The notes under the pieces are model-generated. The model worked only from the letters and a program-made list of their open reading frames with translations, did no database searches and had not been told where the DNA came from. This document shows, piece after piece, positions 46,461-57,916 of a stretch of DNA of 64,000 nt (its first letter is position 1; each line of letters opens with the position of its first letter). Where the stretch lies: NCBI RefSeq assembly GCF_014204535.1, contig NZ_JACHLR010000002.1, positions 124,001-188,000 of the forward strand, in the 5' to 3' direction. Source of the stretch: Novosphingobium chloroacetimidivorans (GTDB lineage Bacteria > Pseudomonadota > Alphaproteobacteria > Sphingomonadales > Sphingomonadaceae). The position numbers were made by a program, and so were the translations under genes.

Positions 46461-46501
46461 ACGAGAACCCCGCCCTGCGCTTGGCAGGACGGGGTTCTCG
46501 T
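46461..46501. terminator. Strong hairpin terminator between the HWE kinase and acnA
   Basis: ACGAGAACCCCG (46461-46472) and CGGGGTTCTCGT (46490-46501) are perfect 12-base complements. An inner CCTGC/GCAGG stem closes on loop GCTTG. On the minus strand the stem runs into a short T run (CGTTTG), as expected at the end of acnA, 24 bases after its stop. The 158 bases between the kinase stop and this hairpin hold nothing I can recognise. Confidence 0.75.
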
Positions 46502-46524
46502 AATCCTAAGCTAGACCCGATGGA

Positions 46525-49197
<2,673 letters not shown>

Positions 49198-49296
49198 GGA
49201 ATTCCCTTCTGTGTGGGCTCGCGACAGGACAGCGGGCTTCTCCCCAGCCTTGCTGCACTGCGACAAGCGGATTCGTCGGCGCTGCCGATGCGCGCT

Positions 49297-49330
49297 CAGG
49301 GGCGCAAGGTCAAGGCCAGGGGCGCAAGGT
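49297..49330 (-). promoter_or_regulatory. 14-base direct repeat upstream of acnA
   Basis: CAGGGGCGCAAGGT occurs at 49297-49310 and again at 49317-49330, offset by 20 bases (about two helix turns). It lies about 100 bases upstream of the acnA start in the 161-base gap before the EamA gene stop. The even spacing suggests a protein site, though a simple duplication is also possible. Confidence 0.4.
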
Positions 49331-49358
49331 GAAGAGCGCCAGGTGATGGGGAGGGCCG

Positions 49359-50264
49359 CTAGACGGCGGTCTGTTCGGTGCGTGCACGCTCTGGGTCGCG
49401 GGTGCCGATCCAGCAGCCCAGCACGATCAGCAGGGTGCCGGCGAGGGTCGCGGCGCCGACCGGCTCGTCGAAGAACACCCATCCCAGAAGCGCGGCCCAC
49501 AGAAACGCAGTGTACTCGATGGGAACCAGCACCTGGGTTTCGGCCCGGGCATAACCCCAGGCGAGCAGCGCCAGTGCCGACGTTGCCAGGGCGGCGCCCA
49601 GCGTGATCAATCCAAGCGCAGGCAAGGAAGGCAAGATGGCGAGCCAAGGGGCGGCGAGGGCAAGCAGTGCGAAGATGACGAGGTTCTGGAACAGCGTCAC
49701 CTCGATCGGTCCGGCCAGCAGCGCCAGCTTGCGCTGGAGTACCAGGTTGATCGCGTAAAGCACGGCCGAAGCGATGATCGCCGCCAGGCCGATCAGGGTA
49801 TCGTGGTCCGGCGTCCCGGTCCCGAAACGGTCGGCGACGATGACGCCGACGCCGGCGATCCCCAGCAATGATGCGATGACCGCCTGGCGGCGGATCGTCT
49901 CCCCCAGCATCACGGCGGCCAGATAAAGCGCGATCAGCGGCGCGATGAACGAGATGGCGATGCCTTCGGCGATCGGCAGGCGGACGATGCCGACGAAGAA
50001 CAGGACCATCATCGCCGCATTCGCGCTCGATCGCAGGATGTGCAGCCGCAGCACGGCGGGGCTCGGCCAGCGACGCGGTCCGGCCAGCCAGATCGGCACG
50101 ATCATCGCCACGCCAATGAGGTTGCGGATGAGCAGCGCGGAGTAGACGCCTGCCATCAGCGCAGCGCCCTTTATCGCGGCATCCATGCCGCTGAACAGCG
50201 CGATGCCGAGCACAACGGCAAGCACCGGCGCCGGCTTGGACTGGAGGAACGAAGCGCGCGTCAT
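49359..50264 (-). CDS. EamA/DMT-family transporter
   Basis: A 301-residue inner-membrane protein with ten predicted helices in two EamA repeats. The first repeat starts '[20 protein letters not shown]', the second at about 145 with '[20 protein letters not shown]'. '[20 protein letters not shown]' is typical of the second repeat. DMT members export amino acids, nucleosides or other metabolites; the substrate cannot be read. Start ATG 50264 ([10 protein letters not shown]) is preferred because further upstream codons are unlike a membrane protein N-terminus. Confidence 0.88.
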   Translation of the reverse strand: MTRASFLQSKPAPVLAVVLGIALFSGMDAAIKGAALMAGVYSALLIRNLIGVAMIVPIWLAGPRRWPSPAVLRLHILRSSANAAMMVLFFVGIVRLPIAEGIAISFIAPLIALYLAAVMLGETIRRQAVIASLLGIAGVGVIVADRFGTGTPDHDTLIGLAAIIASAVLYAINLVLQRKLALLAGPIEVTLFQNLVIFALLALAAPWLAILPSLPALGLITLGAALATSALALLAWGYARAETQVLVPIEYTAFLWAALLGWVFFDEPVGAATLAGTLLIVLGCWIGTRDPERARTEQTAV

Positions 50265-50462
50265 GACGTTTATCGCTCTCGCCGGGTCCGGCGGCCAGGG
50301 CAAGCGGCGATGGCGCTCGCCTTCAGGTTTTCGGCAAGCAATTCACCGCCGGGTCAGGACGAGTGCTTGATGTTGCAGGGCGTCAGGGGCTAATCTGGCG
50401 AACGGCGGGTGTGGTCGGCCGTTCGTCCGGTGCGGCGGTTCGGTCGGTCTTTTTATCAAGGT

Positions 50463-51977
50463 TTGGAGCGAGTTCTGGCACTCATAATTCAGCGCAAGCG
50501 AGCAGGCATCGCGGCGATCACCCTCACCGGCATGCTCATGGCTTCGGTGGCTGGGCAGCCCGCGCTCGCTCAAAAGAGCAGCACGCCCAAGATCAAGCCG
50601 CAGGCGTCGGTGTCCGAATGGGATATTGGTGCGCCCGATACGTCCACCGCGCCGGTTCGATCCAGCTCCGTCCAGGCGACTCCTGCACGGTCGAGCACCT
50701 CCGCGCCGACGCCGCCGGCCTCCGTTCAGGGTCTGCCGCCTGCAGCCGAGGATGCCGATCCCTCGTCCACCGCCGAGCCGGTGGTGCAGCCGGTACCGGT
50801 GCGCGAGCCGATCATGAACTGGTCCATGGCCGACGCGCAGGTGCTGCTCAAGACCATCCAGGGGATCAAGAGCGAAGGCCTGTTCGCCAAGGACTACCAG
50901 CCCGAAGCGCTCAAGGCGGCAATCGCGCAAGGCGAGGGGCCGGCCCTCGACCAAGTCGCCAGCCGCTCGTTCGCCTGGCTGATCGAGGACTTGCGTGACG
51001 GTCGCACCCCGGTGCCCGCTCGCGTGCAGTGGTTCGCGGTCGATCCCGACCAGGACAAGATGCCGACCGCTGCGGTAATGCAGCAGGCGCTGGACAGCCA
51101 CGACGTGGCCGGTGTCGTCACGACGCTGGCGCCGACACACCCGGACTATGCGGTGCTCAAGCAGGCGCTGGCCGATACGCCCGAGGCGCAGGCCGCCAGG
51201 AAGTCGCTGATCCGCGTGAACATGGATCGCTGGCGCTGGCTGACGCGCGATCTGGGCGAGGTCTACCTGATCACCAACGTGCCCGAATTCCAGCTGCGGC
51301 TGACTGTCCGGAACCGCAACATCCGCACGTACAAGACTGTGGTCGGCAAGCCCGGTCGCACGGCCACGCCGCAGTTGGCCGAAACGGTCAGCGCAGTGGT
51401 GTTCAATCCGACCTGGACGGTGCCGCAGTCGATCGTGAAGGGTGAGGGGCTGGGCGCCAGGGTCATCGGCAGTCCGGGCTGGGCCAAGGCCAATGGCTAC
51501 AAGGGGATCAAGAACGGCGACGGCACGATCACCGTCGTCCAGCAGCCGGGCAAGAACAACGCACTCGGCCTGATGAAGATCGATATGCCCAATCCGCACG
51601 CGATCTACCTGCACGACACCCCGGCCAAGCAGTACTTCAACTCCGAAGTGCGCGCCTTCAGCCATGGCTGCATTCGCACGGAGCGGGCGGTGGAACTGGG
51701 CATGACCATGGCCATCCTGGGCGCGCAGATGCCTGCCGACCAGGCGGCCGACCTGTCACGCGCAGGCGTCTACCAGAAGGTGGAGATGACCCGGACCTTC
51801 CCGGTCTATATCACGTACATGACCATGGCGCGTTCGATCGACGGCGAGCTCAAGAAGTTCGCGGACATCTATGGCCGGGACACGCCCGTGCTCGCCAGCT
51901 TTGCGGCACCACGTCAGACCAAGACCACGCAACGCGCCAGCGAGGAACCGATCATCCAGCTCGACAACCCACTCTGA
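50463..51977 (+). CDS. L,D-transpeptidase (YcbB-like)
   Basis: About 504 residues from a TTG at 50463; a GTG at 50409 is the longest alternative (522). A signal peptide is visible (IIQRKRAGIAAITLTG...QPALAQ), then a Ser/Pro/Thr-rich linker and a helical scaffold. The YkuD catalytic domain holds His in YLHDTPAKQYF and the nucleophile in AFSHGCIRTERAVELG (Cys about 403 from the TTG). These enzymes make 3-3 crosslinks in peptidoglycan or attach proteins. Divergent from the EamA gene. Confidence 0.88.
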   Translation: MERVLALIIQRKRAGIAAITLTGMLMASVAGQPALAQKSSTPKIKPQASVSEWDIGAPDTSTAPVRSSSVQATPARSSTSAPTPPASVQGLPPAAEDADPSSTAEPVVQPVPVREPIMNWSMADAQVLLKTIQGIKSEGLFAKDYQPEALKAAIAQGEGPALDQVASRSFAWLIEDLRDGRTPVPARVQWFAVDPDQDKMPTAAVMQQALDSHDVAGVVTTLAPTHPDYAVLKQALADTPEAQAARKSLIRVNMDRWRWLTRDLGEVYLITNVPEFQLRLTVRNRNIRTYKTVVGKPGRTATPQLAETVSAVVFNPTWTVPQSIVKGEGLGARVIGSPGWAKANGYKGIKNGDGTITVVQQPGKNNALGLMKIDMPNPHAIYLHDTPAKQYFNSEVRAFSHGCIRTERAVELGMTMAILGAQMPADQAADLSRAGVYQKVEMTRTFPVYITYMTMARSIDGELKKFADIYGRDTPVLASFAAPRQTKTTQRASEEPIIQLDNPL

Positions 51978-51994
51978 TCCAGGAGTTTACCATC

Positions 51995-52009
51995 TTAACC
52001 TAGTGTTAA
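51995..52009 (+). promoter_or_regulatory. CtrA-type binding motif TTAA-N7-TTAA
   Basis: TTAACCTAGTGTTAA fits the full CtrA consensus (TTAA-N7-TTAA) of alphaproteobacteria exactly. It is also the core of a CTTAAC...GTTAAG dyad. It lies 89 bases upstream of the lone receiver gene and 33 bases before the EcfG-like -35, in an AT-rich stretch that is unusual for this genome. Confidence 0.6.
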
Positions 52010-52041
52010 GTTATGTAATTTGCTCATTTTTTTACCTGTCT

Positions 52042-52067
52042 GGAACGGCAAGCGATCCGCGGCCGTT
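52042..52067 (+). promoter_or_regulatory. EcfG general-stress promoter, perfect consensus
   Basis: GGAAC (52042-52046), 17-base spacer, CGTT (52064-52067): an exact match to the GGAAC-N16-17-CGTT consensus of the extracytoplasmic sigma factor EcfG. It is 30 bases before the ATG of the receiver gene. A perfect 7-bp dyad follows at 52070-52089, which would lie at the 5' end of the transcript. Confidence 0.65.
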
Positions 52068-52069
52068 CA

Positions 52070-52089
52070 CATCATAAGTTGATATGATG
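52070..52089 (+). promoter_or_regulatory. Hairpin/dyad CATCATA-N6-TATGATG in the leader
   Basis: Perfect 7-base arms around AGTTGA, directly after the EcfG-like -10 and 8 bases before the ATG of the receiver gene. It could be an operator overlapping the transcription start or a leader hairpin covering the RBS region; no strong Shine-Dalgarno sequence is visible besides it. Confidence 0.45.
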
Positions 52090-52097
52090 AGTCAGGC

Positions 52098-52466
52098 ATG
52101 GGTTCGCGATTGAAAACGAAAGTCCTCTTGGTCGAAGACGAACCGATGATCCGGGCGATCGGCATCGATGCGCTAGAGGAAGCGGGCTACGAGGTGATCG
52201 AAGCCAAGGACGCTGACGAGGCGGTGCGTATCCTGGAGATGCTGGGTGAAGTGCATGTGCTGTTCACCGACATTCGCATGCCGGGCAGCATGAACGGGCT
52301 TGAGCTGGCCAAGCTGGTGCACGAGCGCTGGCCTGCCATGAAAATCCTGGTCACTTCAGGTGACACCTGGCCGACCAGCACGCAAATCCCTGACGAGGGT
52401 CATTTTCTGGCCAAGCCCTATCGGCTCGATACCCTGCAGAACGAGGTGACCTCGCTGTTGAGGTGA
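52098..52466 (+). CDS. Single-domain response regulator (CheY-like)
   Basis: A 122-residue receiver with no output domain. Acidic EDE at 13-15, phospho-acceptor Asp58 in 'VLFTDIRMPGSMNGLELA', Thr/Ser in LVTSGD and Lys106 in FLAKPYR. No kinase gene is adjacent. Its upstream region combines a CtrA motif with an EcfG promoter, which points to control by cell cycle and general stress. It could act as a phosphate sink or bind a target, like CpdR, DivK or the stress receivers of sphingomonads; which one cannot be told. Confidence 0.92.
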   Translation: MGSRLKTKVLLVEDEPMIRAIGIDALEEAGYEVIEAKDADEAVRILEMLGEVHVLFTDIRMPGSMNGLELAKLVHERWPAMKILVTSGDTWPTSTQIPDEGHFLAKPYRLDTLQNEVTSLLR

Positions 52467-52621
52467 TCGGAGCTGGATGCGTTGCCGGGCAAAGCTGGGC
52501 CGGCTTGGCCAAGATGTGTCGGCGGCGCATGATCAGAGTTGTCGTGGCGAACCTGGCCCACTCGAACGTGTCGGATCGCACACGGTGCCCCGCGAACTAA
52601 GGCCGTCCCACCGCCGCCCTA

Positions 52622-53797
52622 TCATTTGGTGAAGGCCTCGACCCGACGGGCGAAATCCGCGCGCAGGTTCGACCAGAACAGCGTTATGTCGTAGAGGTGG
52701 TAGTTGTTGCCCGGCAGCACGTACGGGCCGATGTCGAGATCGGGCGCGGGGCCGATATGGAGCAGGTGGTCGGCGCCGCACTCGGCCGGCACGACCTCGG
52801 GCACGAGCGTGCCGGTGCCCTGCGTCAGGTCCGGCACCATGGTTCCCAGGTTGTCCTTGGCCGGGGCCTTGCCGTTCTCGACACCGCTGATCGGATTGAC
52901 GCAGACGAACGAGGGATTGGCGCCCACTTCCTGTCCGTCGAGGCCCCGACGCCGGGCATAGGCGCGCAGCAGCATCTCGGTTTCGGGCGGTTCGGCGAAG
53001 CTGAGCCAGCTGACGACGCAGCCGGTGGACGTCGCATCCTTGCATGCCGGCATGCCCATCAGCGGCAGGTCGCGGTCGTGCGAAACCGGCCAGCCGACGA
53101 TGTAGGCGACGGCGATGCGCTTGGCCAAGGGCGTGCCGGCGATCCTGTCGCGGATCAGCCGGCGCAGATGGAACGCGCCCTGGCTGTGCCCGGCCAGCAC
53201 GATCGGCTGCCTGGGGCCGATCGCCCTCACGAACGTGTCGAAGGCCTGCGCCACGTCGCGATAGGCAAGGTCGAGCGCCTGGGTGGCCTCGGGCGCGTCG
53301 GTCAGGAAGGCGCCGACCGCCGCCTGCCGGTAGCGTGGCGCCCATACGTCGGCACTGGCGTTGAACGGGCTCGCCATACCTTGCACGAACAGCCGCGAAC
53401 GCTGGCGCGACACGGTGTCATCCAGGGATGCGTTCCAGCTCGATCGACTGACCAGACCAGTGGGGTGGACGAAGAACACGGCGGCATCGACCCTGGCCTC
53501 CGCCGCGGCAGGGACGGTTTCGCCCTCGCTCTCGTTCTCGCCTGCCGCCCCGCTCGCATGAACCTGCGCGAAGTCGGAAGGAAGCCAGCGCGCCGCGTCG
53601 TTCTTCATGCCCGGGCGGGCGAGCCACATGTCGGGGTTGTCGTAGCTTGCTTCGGCGAGGCGCGGCTGGTCGGTGAACTTGGCCGACGGCACGAAGGCGA
53701 TCTCCGTCAGGTCCTGCGCGAAGATGCGCAGGGCCAGGAAGACCAGCAGGACGACCACGATCAGGCCGGTAACGATATAGAGGAACTTGCGCGCCAT
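52622..53797 (-). CDS. DUF3089 alpha/beta hydrolase-like protein, membrane-anchored
   Basis: A 391-residue protein. An N-terminal membrane helix (FLYIVTGLIVVVLLVFLALR) anchors a DUF3089 domain. The nucleophile elbow is GHSQG in 'PIVLAGHSQGAFHLRRLIRD', and 'FVHPTGLVSRSSWNASLDD' is the characteristic early block. The family is related to lipases/esterases of unknown substrate. It lies 69 bases after the AI-2E-type permease gene in the same leftward run. The 155 bases downstream of it, to the receiver gene, hold nothing I can assign. Confidence 0.85.
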   Translation of the reverse strand: MARKFLYIVTGLIVVVLLVFLALRIFAQDLTEIAFVPSAKFTDQPRLAEASYDNPDMWLARPGMKNDAARWLPSDFAQVHASGAAGENESEGETVPAAAEARVDAAVFFVHPTGLVSRSSWNASLDDTVSRQRSRLFVQGMASPFNASADVWAPRYRQAAVGAFLTDAPEATQALDLAYRDVAQAFDTFVRAIGPRQPIVLAGHSQGAFHLRRLIRDRIAGTPLAKRIAVAYIVGWPVSHDRDLPLMGMPACKDATSTGCVVSWLSFAEPPETEMLLRAYARRRGLDGQEVGANPSFVCVNPISGVENGKAPAKDNLGTMVPDLTQGTGTLVPEVVPAECGADHLLHIGPAPDLDIGPYVLPGNNYHLYDITLFWSNLRADFARRVEAFTK

Positions 53798-53866
53798 GGT
53801 GCCTGGCGCCCTAGAGCCTAGTTGGCGGCAACGGAAGTTCCCATGCGGTGCGAACCGGCCTTGTCC

Positions 53867-54979
53867 TCACGCCGCCGCGGGTGCGGGGAGGTGTTCGCCG
53901 TTCTCCTGCTTCTCCTGGTTGCGGTCGGCCGTCCGTTCGAGCCAGACCTTGATCATGGCCACCAGCGGGTCCGCGAGCGCAAGACCCAGGATGCCGAACA
54001 GCACGCCCATGATCAGCTGCGCCGCGAGCACCAGCGCCGGCGGCAGGTCGACCGTCTTGCGCGCGATGATCGGCACGATGACGTAGCCGTCGATCGTCTG
54101 CACCAGGGCATAGACGATGATCGTGAAGATGCCCATGTCCATGCCGCCCGAGAAGCCGACCATGATCATGATCGCGCCCGAGATCGGCGCACCGATGTTG
54201 GGCAGCGCGGCGAGGAGCCCGGTGATGAGGCCCAGCAGAAATGCCATCGGCACACCGTAGACCTGCAGCATGATCCAGGTGGCGATGCCCTCGACCGCCA
54301 TGCCTAGAAGGCGGCCGAACAGCAGGCGGCGTAGTGAGCGGCCCATTTCCTGCGCGCTGCGCTCGAACTCGTCGCGGCGGTCCGCCGGCAGGATCCAGGC
54401 GACGCCACGACGATAGATGTCGGGCTCGATCGCGAAGTAGATCCCGAGCACCACGATCAGGAACAGCGTGGTCAGGCCACCGATCAGGCCGCCCACCGCG
54501 CGAGTGACCTGGCCCAGCCCGCCCATCGCCTGCTGCGCCAGCTTCTGCACGTCGCCGGTGTTGACCTTGATGCCGTGCCCCTGCAGCCAGGCCAGGCCCT
54601 TGTAGAACTGCCCCTGGATCGTCGTCGGCAACTGCGCTGCCTGTTGCGCGATCTGGCTGCCGGCGAACTGGATCGTCCAGATCATGAACGCGAGCGCGGC
54701 GATCAGGACGATGGCGACGCGAAGACCGCGGCTGATCGGCAGGACCCGGCCCAGCAGGCGCGCGCCGCCGTCGATCAGCGCGGCGAACACCACGCCACCG
54801 AAGATCACCAGCAGCGAGCCCGACAGGAAGACGGCGAGCCCGAAGAGGAGAGCGACGCCGAACCATGTCATGGCCCTGCGCACTTCGAAGCGGACGCGTG
54901 GATCGGCGATGTCGGTGGGTCCGGCGAGCCCTTCGTCGATCACCGTCTCGGTATCGGGGCGGTCGGCCGCGTCGGTCAT
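53867..54979 (-). CDS. AI-2E-family transporter (PerM/YhhT type)
   Basis: A 370-residue membrane protein with about eight helices, including 'LIVVLGIYFAIEPDIYRRG' and 'FLLGLITGLLAALPNIGAPI'. The last is a family signature (xxxLPxxGxPI). The family includes TqsA (autoinducer-2 export) and sodium/proton antiporters, so the name does not fix the substrate. Start ATG 54979 overlaps the lepB stop by 4 bases (ATGA). The long upstream frame runs antisense-like through lepB and is not taken. Confidence 0.88.
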   Translation of the reverse strand: MTDAADRPDTETVIDEGLAGPTDIADPRVRFEVRRAMTWFGVALLFGLAVFLSGSLLVIFGGVVFAALIDGGARLLGRVLPISRGLRVAIVLIAALAFMIWTIQFAGSQIAQQAAQLPTTIQGQFYKGLAWLQGHGIKVNTGDVQKLAQQAMGGLGQVTRAVGGLIGGLTTLFLIVVLGIYFAIEPDIYRRGVAWILPADRRDEFERSAQEMGRSLRRLLFGRLLGMAVEGIATWIMLQVYGVPMAFLLGLITGLLAALPNIGAPISGAIMIMVGFSGGMDMGIFTIIVYALVQTIDGYVIVPIIARKTVDLPPALVLAAQLIMGVLFGILGLALADPLVAMIKVWLERTADRNQEKQENGEHLPAPAAA

Positions 54980-55908
54980 GACGAGGACCGCTGCAAGGCG
55001 GCATGCGGGTCGAGCGGCGGTCGCAGCGACGATCCCGCGCGTCCGGAGCGCAAGGCGCTGAACCAGCTCAGCGGGTTCCAGCCCTGGCTGCCATCGAGCG
55101 AGAAGGTGATGAACTCGGCCCGACCGCCGATGTCGGAAAGCGGAACCGGCCCGCCAAGGCCGTTGCCCCACAATGGCATGCGGCTGTCCGCCGAGTGGTC
55201 GCGGTTGTCGCCCATCAAGAATACCTGCCCCTCGGGAACCGTGATCTCCGGGAAGTGATCCAGAGTCTGGTTCGCATGATCGATCACGGTGTAACTCGCA
55301 CCATTGGGCAATGTTTCGCGATAAGCCGGCAACTCGTAGACCTCGCGTCCGCTGGGCAGTCGCGTGCGGTAGTCCTCGAAGTCTTCGAGGCATGGCTTCT
55401 GGAATCCGCCGGCATCGCACATCAGCTGGTCCTCGACCGGCAGCTGCACCGGCATTTCGGCACGTTGCGGTACGGGCTTGCCGTTAAGGACGATCTGTCC
55501 ATTGATCACGGCGATCCGGTCGCCCGGCAGCCCGACGACGCGCTTGATCAGGTCCTCCTTGCGGTTTCGCGGCACGACGATGACGATGTCGCCGTATTCC
55601 GGCGTGCGGCCCAGGACACGCCAATCCCCGCGCGGGAGCAAGTGGAAGCTGATCGACGACCAGTCCCAACCGTAGGGATACTTCGACACCACCAGCCGGT
55701 CGCCGACCAGCAGGTTGGGCATCATCGAGATCGACGGGATGTAGAACGGCTTGGCGAGGAAGCTGTGAAAGCCGAGCACCGCCAGCAACATCAGCACCAG
55801 CCCGCGCAGTTCGCGCAGCCAGTCGACCCGGTCCGGGCCGCTGCGCTGGGCCGGCTCGCCCCCGGGCATGTCGTCGTGCAGGGCGGCCTCGGCGTTGATG
55901 TTGCTCAT
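54976..55908 (-). CDS. lepB: Signal peptidase I
   Basis: A 310-residue inner-membrane peptidase that cuts signal peptides. One membrane helix at about 36-50. The serine box reads YIPSISMMPNL, so the catalytic Ser is about 61 and the usual PSGSMxPTL is modified. The catalytic Lys is about 122 in LIKRVVGLPGDRI. Box E is GDNRDHSADSRMPLWGNG. It has an insertion with Cys residues (CDAGGFQKPC) typical of periplasmic domains. It is in the leftward pdxJ-acpS-lepB unit, a common alphaproteobacterial arrangement. Confidence 0.95.
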   Translation of the reverse strand: MSNINAEAALHDDMPGGEPAQRSGPDRVDWLRELRGLVLMLLAVLGFHSFLAKPFYIPSISMMPNLLVGDRLVVSKYPYGWDWSSISFHLLPRGDWRVLGRTPEYGDIVIVVPRNRKEDLIKRVVGLPGDRIAVINGQIVLNGKPVPQRAEMPVQLPVEDQLMCDAGGFQKPCLEDFEDYRTRLPSGREVYELPAYRETLPNGASYTVIDHANQTLDHFPEITVPEGQVFLMGDNRDHSADSRMPLWGNGLGGPVPLSDIGGRAEFITFSLDGSQGWNPLSWFSALRSGRAGSSLRPPLDPHAALQRSSS

Positions 55909-55923
55909 GAAAGGCCAGGGATC

Positions 55924-56325
55924 CTATGCGCGGCGCGCTTCGATGACGACGAAGGCCTGCGCCCATGGGTGGTCGTCGGTGAGTGTCAGGTGAACCACGG
56001 CCTCGTATCCTTCCGGAACGAGGCTGGCGAGCCGCGCGGCCGCCCCGCCGGTGAGCGCCAGCGTCGGCGCGCCCGAAGGAGCGTTGACGACGCCGATGTC
56101 CTTCATGAACACGCCCGCCTTGAAGCCGGTGCCCACCGCTTTGGAGAAGGCCTCCTTGGCGGCGAAGCGCTTGGCGAGCGTGCCGGCAATCGTATGCGGC
56201 CGGCGCGCGGCCTTGCGCCGCTCGACGTCGGTGAAGACGCGGTTGAGGAAGCGGTCGCCGAAGCGATCGAGCGAGGCCTGGATGCGCTCGATGTTGCACA
56301 AGTCCGAGCCGAGTCCGATGATCAT
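55924..56325 (-). CDS. acpS: Holo-[acyl-carrier-protein] synthase
   Basis: A 133-residue phosphopantetheinyl transferase. The metal-binding Asp8 is in '[15 protein letters not shown]', and Glu/Lys in '[18 protein letters not shown]'. It transfers 4'-phosphopantetheine from CoA to apo-ACP. It sits between pdxJ (13 bases upstream) and lepB (15 bases downstream), on the same strand. Length matches the family. Confidence 0.96.
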   Translation of the reverse strand: MIIGLGSDLCNIERIQASLDRFGDRFLNRVFTDVERRKAARRPHTIAGTLAKRFAAKEAFSKAVGTGFKAGVFMKDIGVVNAPSGAPTLALTGGAAARLASLVPEGYEAVVHLTLTDDHPWAQAFVVIEARRA

Positions 56326-56338
56326 GGGCGGTCGCCTG

Positions 56339-57070
56339 TCACCGCACCGCGTCCATCAGCTCGCGCATCTTGGTTACGCTTGCCTCCAGCCCACAAAAGA
56401 TCGCCTCGCCAATCAGATAGTGCCCGATGTTGAGCTCGGCCAGCTGGGGAATCGCGGCGACCGGCTGGACGTTGTCGTATGTCAGGCCATGGCCGGCATG
56501 CGGCTCGATCCCGTTCTTCGCGGCAAGCGCCGCCATGTCGGCGATGCGCCGCAGTTCGACCGCGACCTGGTCACCGGTGGCATGGGCATACTCGCCGGTG
56601 TGTAGTTCGACGATGGGCGCGCCGAGTTGCATGGCTGCCTCGATCTGCCGCGCCTCGGGGGCGATGAACAGGCTGACCCGGATGCCGGCATCGCGCAGGC
56701 GCGCGACGATCGGCGCCAGGCGGTTGTGCTGCCCCGCCGCGTCCAGCCCGCCCTCGGTGGTCCGCTCCTCGCGCCGCTCCGGCACGATGCAGGCGGCGTG
56801 GGGCTGGTGCCGCAAGGCGATCTCGACCATCTCGTCGGTCGCCGCCATCTCCAGGTTGAGCGGCAGCCCGGTCGCGGCCTGCACACGCGCAAGGTCCTCG
56901 TCCCGGATGTGGCGGCGATCCTCGCGCAAGTGGACGGTGATGCCGTCTCCTCCCGCCTGCGCCACGATCTGTGCCGCGCGCACGGGATCGGGATGTTCGC
57001 CGCCACGCGCGTTGCGGATGGTGGCGACGTGGTCGATGTTGACGCCGAGGCGTAAAGGGCGGGTCACCAT
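56339..57070 (-). CDS. pdxJ: Pyridoxine 5'-phosphate synthase
   Basis: A 243-residue TIM-barrel enzyme making pyridoxine phosphate from deoxyxylulose phosphate and 3-amino-2-oxopropyl phosphate. '[19 protein letters not shown]' at the N-terminus, HLREDRRHI and 'GHGLTYDNV' near the end are family signatures. It is followed by acpS and preceded by pyrE (46 bases) on the same strand. Length is typical. Confidence 0.97.
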   Translation of the reverse strand: MVTRPLRLGVNIDHVATIRNARGGEHPDPVRAAQIVAQAGGDGITVHLREDRRHIRDEDLARVQAATGLPLNLEMAATDEMVEIALRHQPHAACIVPERREERTTEGGLDAAGQHNRLAPIVARLRDAGIRVSLFIAPEARQIEAAMQLGAPIVELHTGEYAHATGDQVAVELRRIADMAALAAKNGIEPHAGHGLTYDNVQPVAAIPQLAELNIGHYLIGEAIFCGLEASVTKMRELMDAVR

Positions 57071-57116
57071 GCTGTAATGCCTCGCGAGCCGAAACGGACT
57101 TCAGGTCGGAACGGAG

Positions 57117-57701
57117 TTAGGGTTGTGAACGGCTTCCCGGCTTGATCGCGGGCTGGGCGGCGAGTTCGGGCGGAAGAGCATCGGCATCATACGTCGGGAA
57201 GTTCAAGGCGACCAGCGCGGTGAACGGCACCCCAAAGTCGACGCCCCCACCCGAACGGTCGACCAAGGCCGCGGCGGCGATGACCTGGCCACCGGCGTCC
57301 TCGATCGCGGCGATCGCTTCGCGCGAGGACTTGCCGGTGGTGACCACGTCCTCGACCAACAGCACCCTGTCGCCGGGCTCGAGCGCGAAGCCGCGGCGCA
57401 GCTCGAAGGTGCCGGTGGGACGCTCCACGAACATGGCATCGACCTGCAGCGCGCGGCCCATCTCCTGGCCGATGATCACGCCGCCCATCGCCGGCGAGAC
57501 CACCTTGGCGATCTGCCGGCGCACGTCGTGCGGCAGTTTTGCGGCCAGTGCCGTCGCCAGACGTGCGGCGCGTTCCGGGTTCATCAGCACCCGCGCGCAT
57601 TGCAGGTAATGCGCGCTGTGCCGTCCGGAGGAGAGGAGGAAGTGGCCCTCCAGCAACGCCTTGCTCGCGCGGAACTCGGCGAGGACGGCTTCTTCCTGCA
57701 T
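57117..57701 (-). CDS. pyrE: Orotate phosphoribosyltransferase
   Basis: A 194-residue enzyme of pyrimidine synthesis joining orotate to PRPP. The PRPP loop is 'VLLVEDVVTTGKSSREAI'. 'HFLLSSGRHSAHYLQCARVL' is the N-terminal orotate-binding block. Start ATG 57701 (MQEEAVLAEF) is chosen for family length; the frame continues upstream without homologous sequence. It is the first gene of the leftward unit and divergent from the cox operon with a 215-base gap. Confidence 0.96.
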   Translation of the reverse strand: MQEEAVLAEFRASKALLEGHFLLSSGRHSAHYLQCARVLMNPERAARLATALAAKLPHDVRRQIAKVVSPAMGGVIIGQEMGRALQVDAMFVERPTGTFELRRGFALEPGDRVLLVEDVVTTGKSSREAIAAIEDAGGQVIAAAALVDRSGGGVDFGVPFTALVALNFPTYDADALPPELAAQPAIKPGSRSQP

Positions 57702-57793
57702 GACGGTCTTGATCCTCGATGGGTTTGTGCAGGCGCGGATGCTGTCCGATGCGGGCCTGCCTCGGTGTGTGTCAAAAATTCCCCTAGAGGCGC

Positions 57794-57822
57794 TTGAGAC
57801 GCGCCGCAAGCGCGCGTATAGG
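57794..57822 (+). promoter_or_regulatory. Sigma-70-like promoter of the cytochrome oxidase operon
   Basis: TTGAGA (57794-57799), 17-base spacer, TATAGG (57817-57822), followed by 94 bases of leader to the coxB ATG. The match is good for both boxes with ideal spacing. It lies in the divergent gap with pyrE, where it faces right. Confidence 0.55.
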
Positions 57823-57916
57823 CCCGGCTCAAGGGGCATCCGTGCCCGCATCAGGGGGCGCGCGCGGCACCGATTTCGCCTGCCGCGCCGGCAAGGGAAT
57901 CGGGAAAGCACGAAGA

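Noticed and set aside
52467..52621. Gap between the receiver gene and the DUF3089 gene
   Set aside because: Only weak GGCC dyads are present; nothing supports a gene or a clear terminator.
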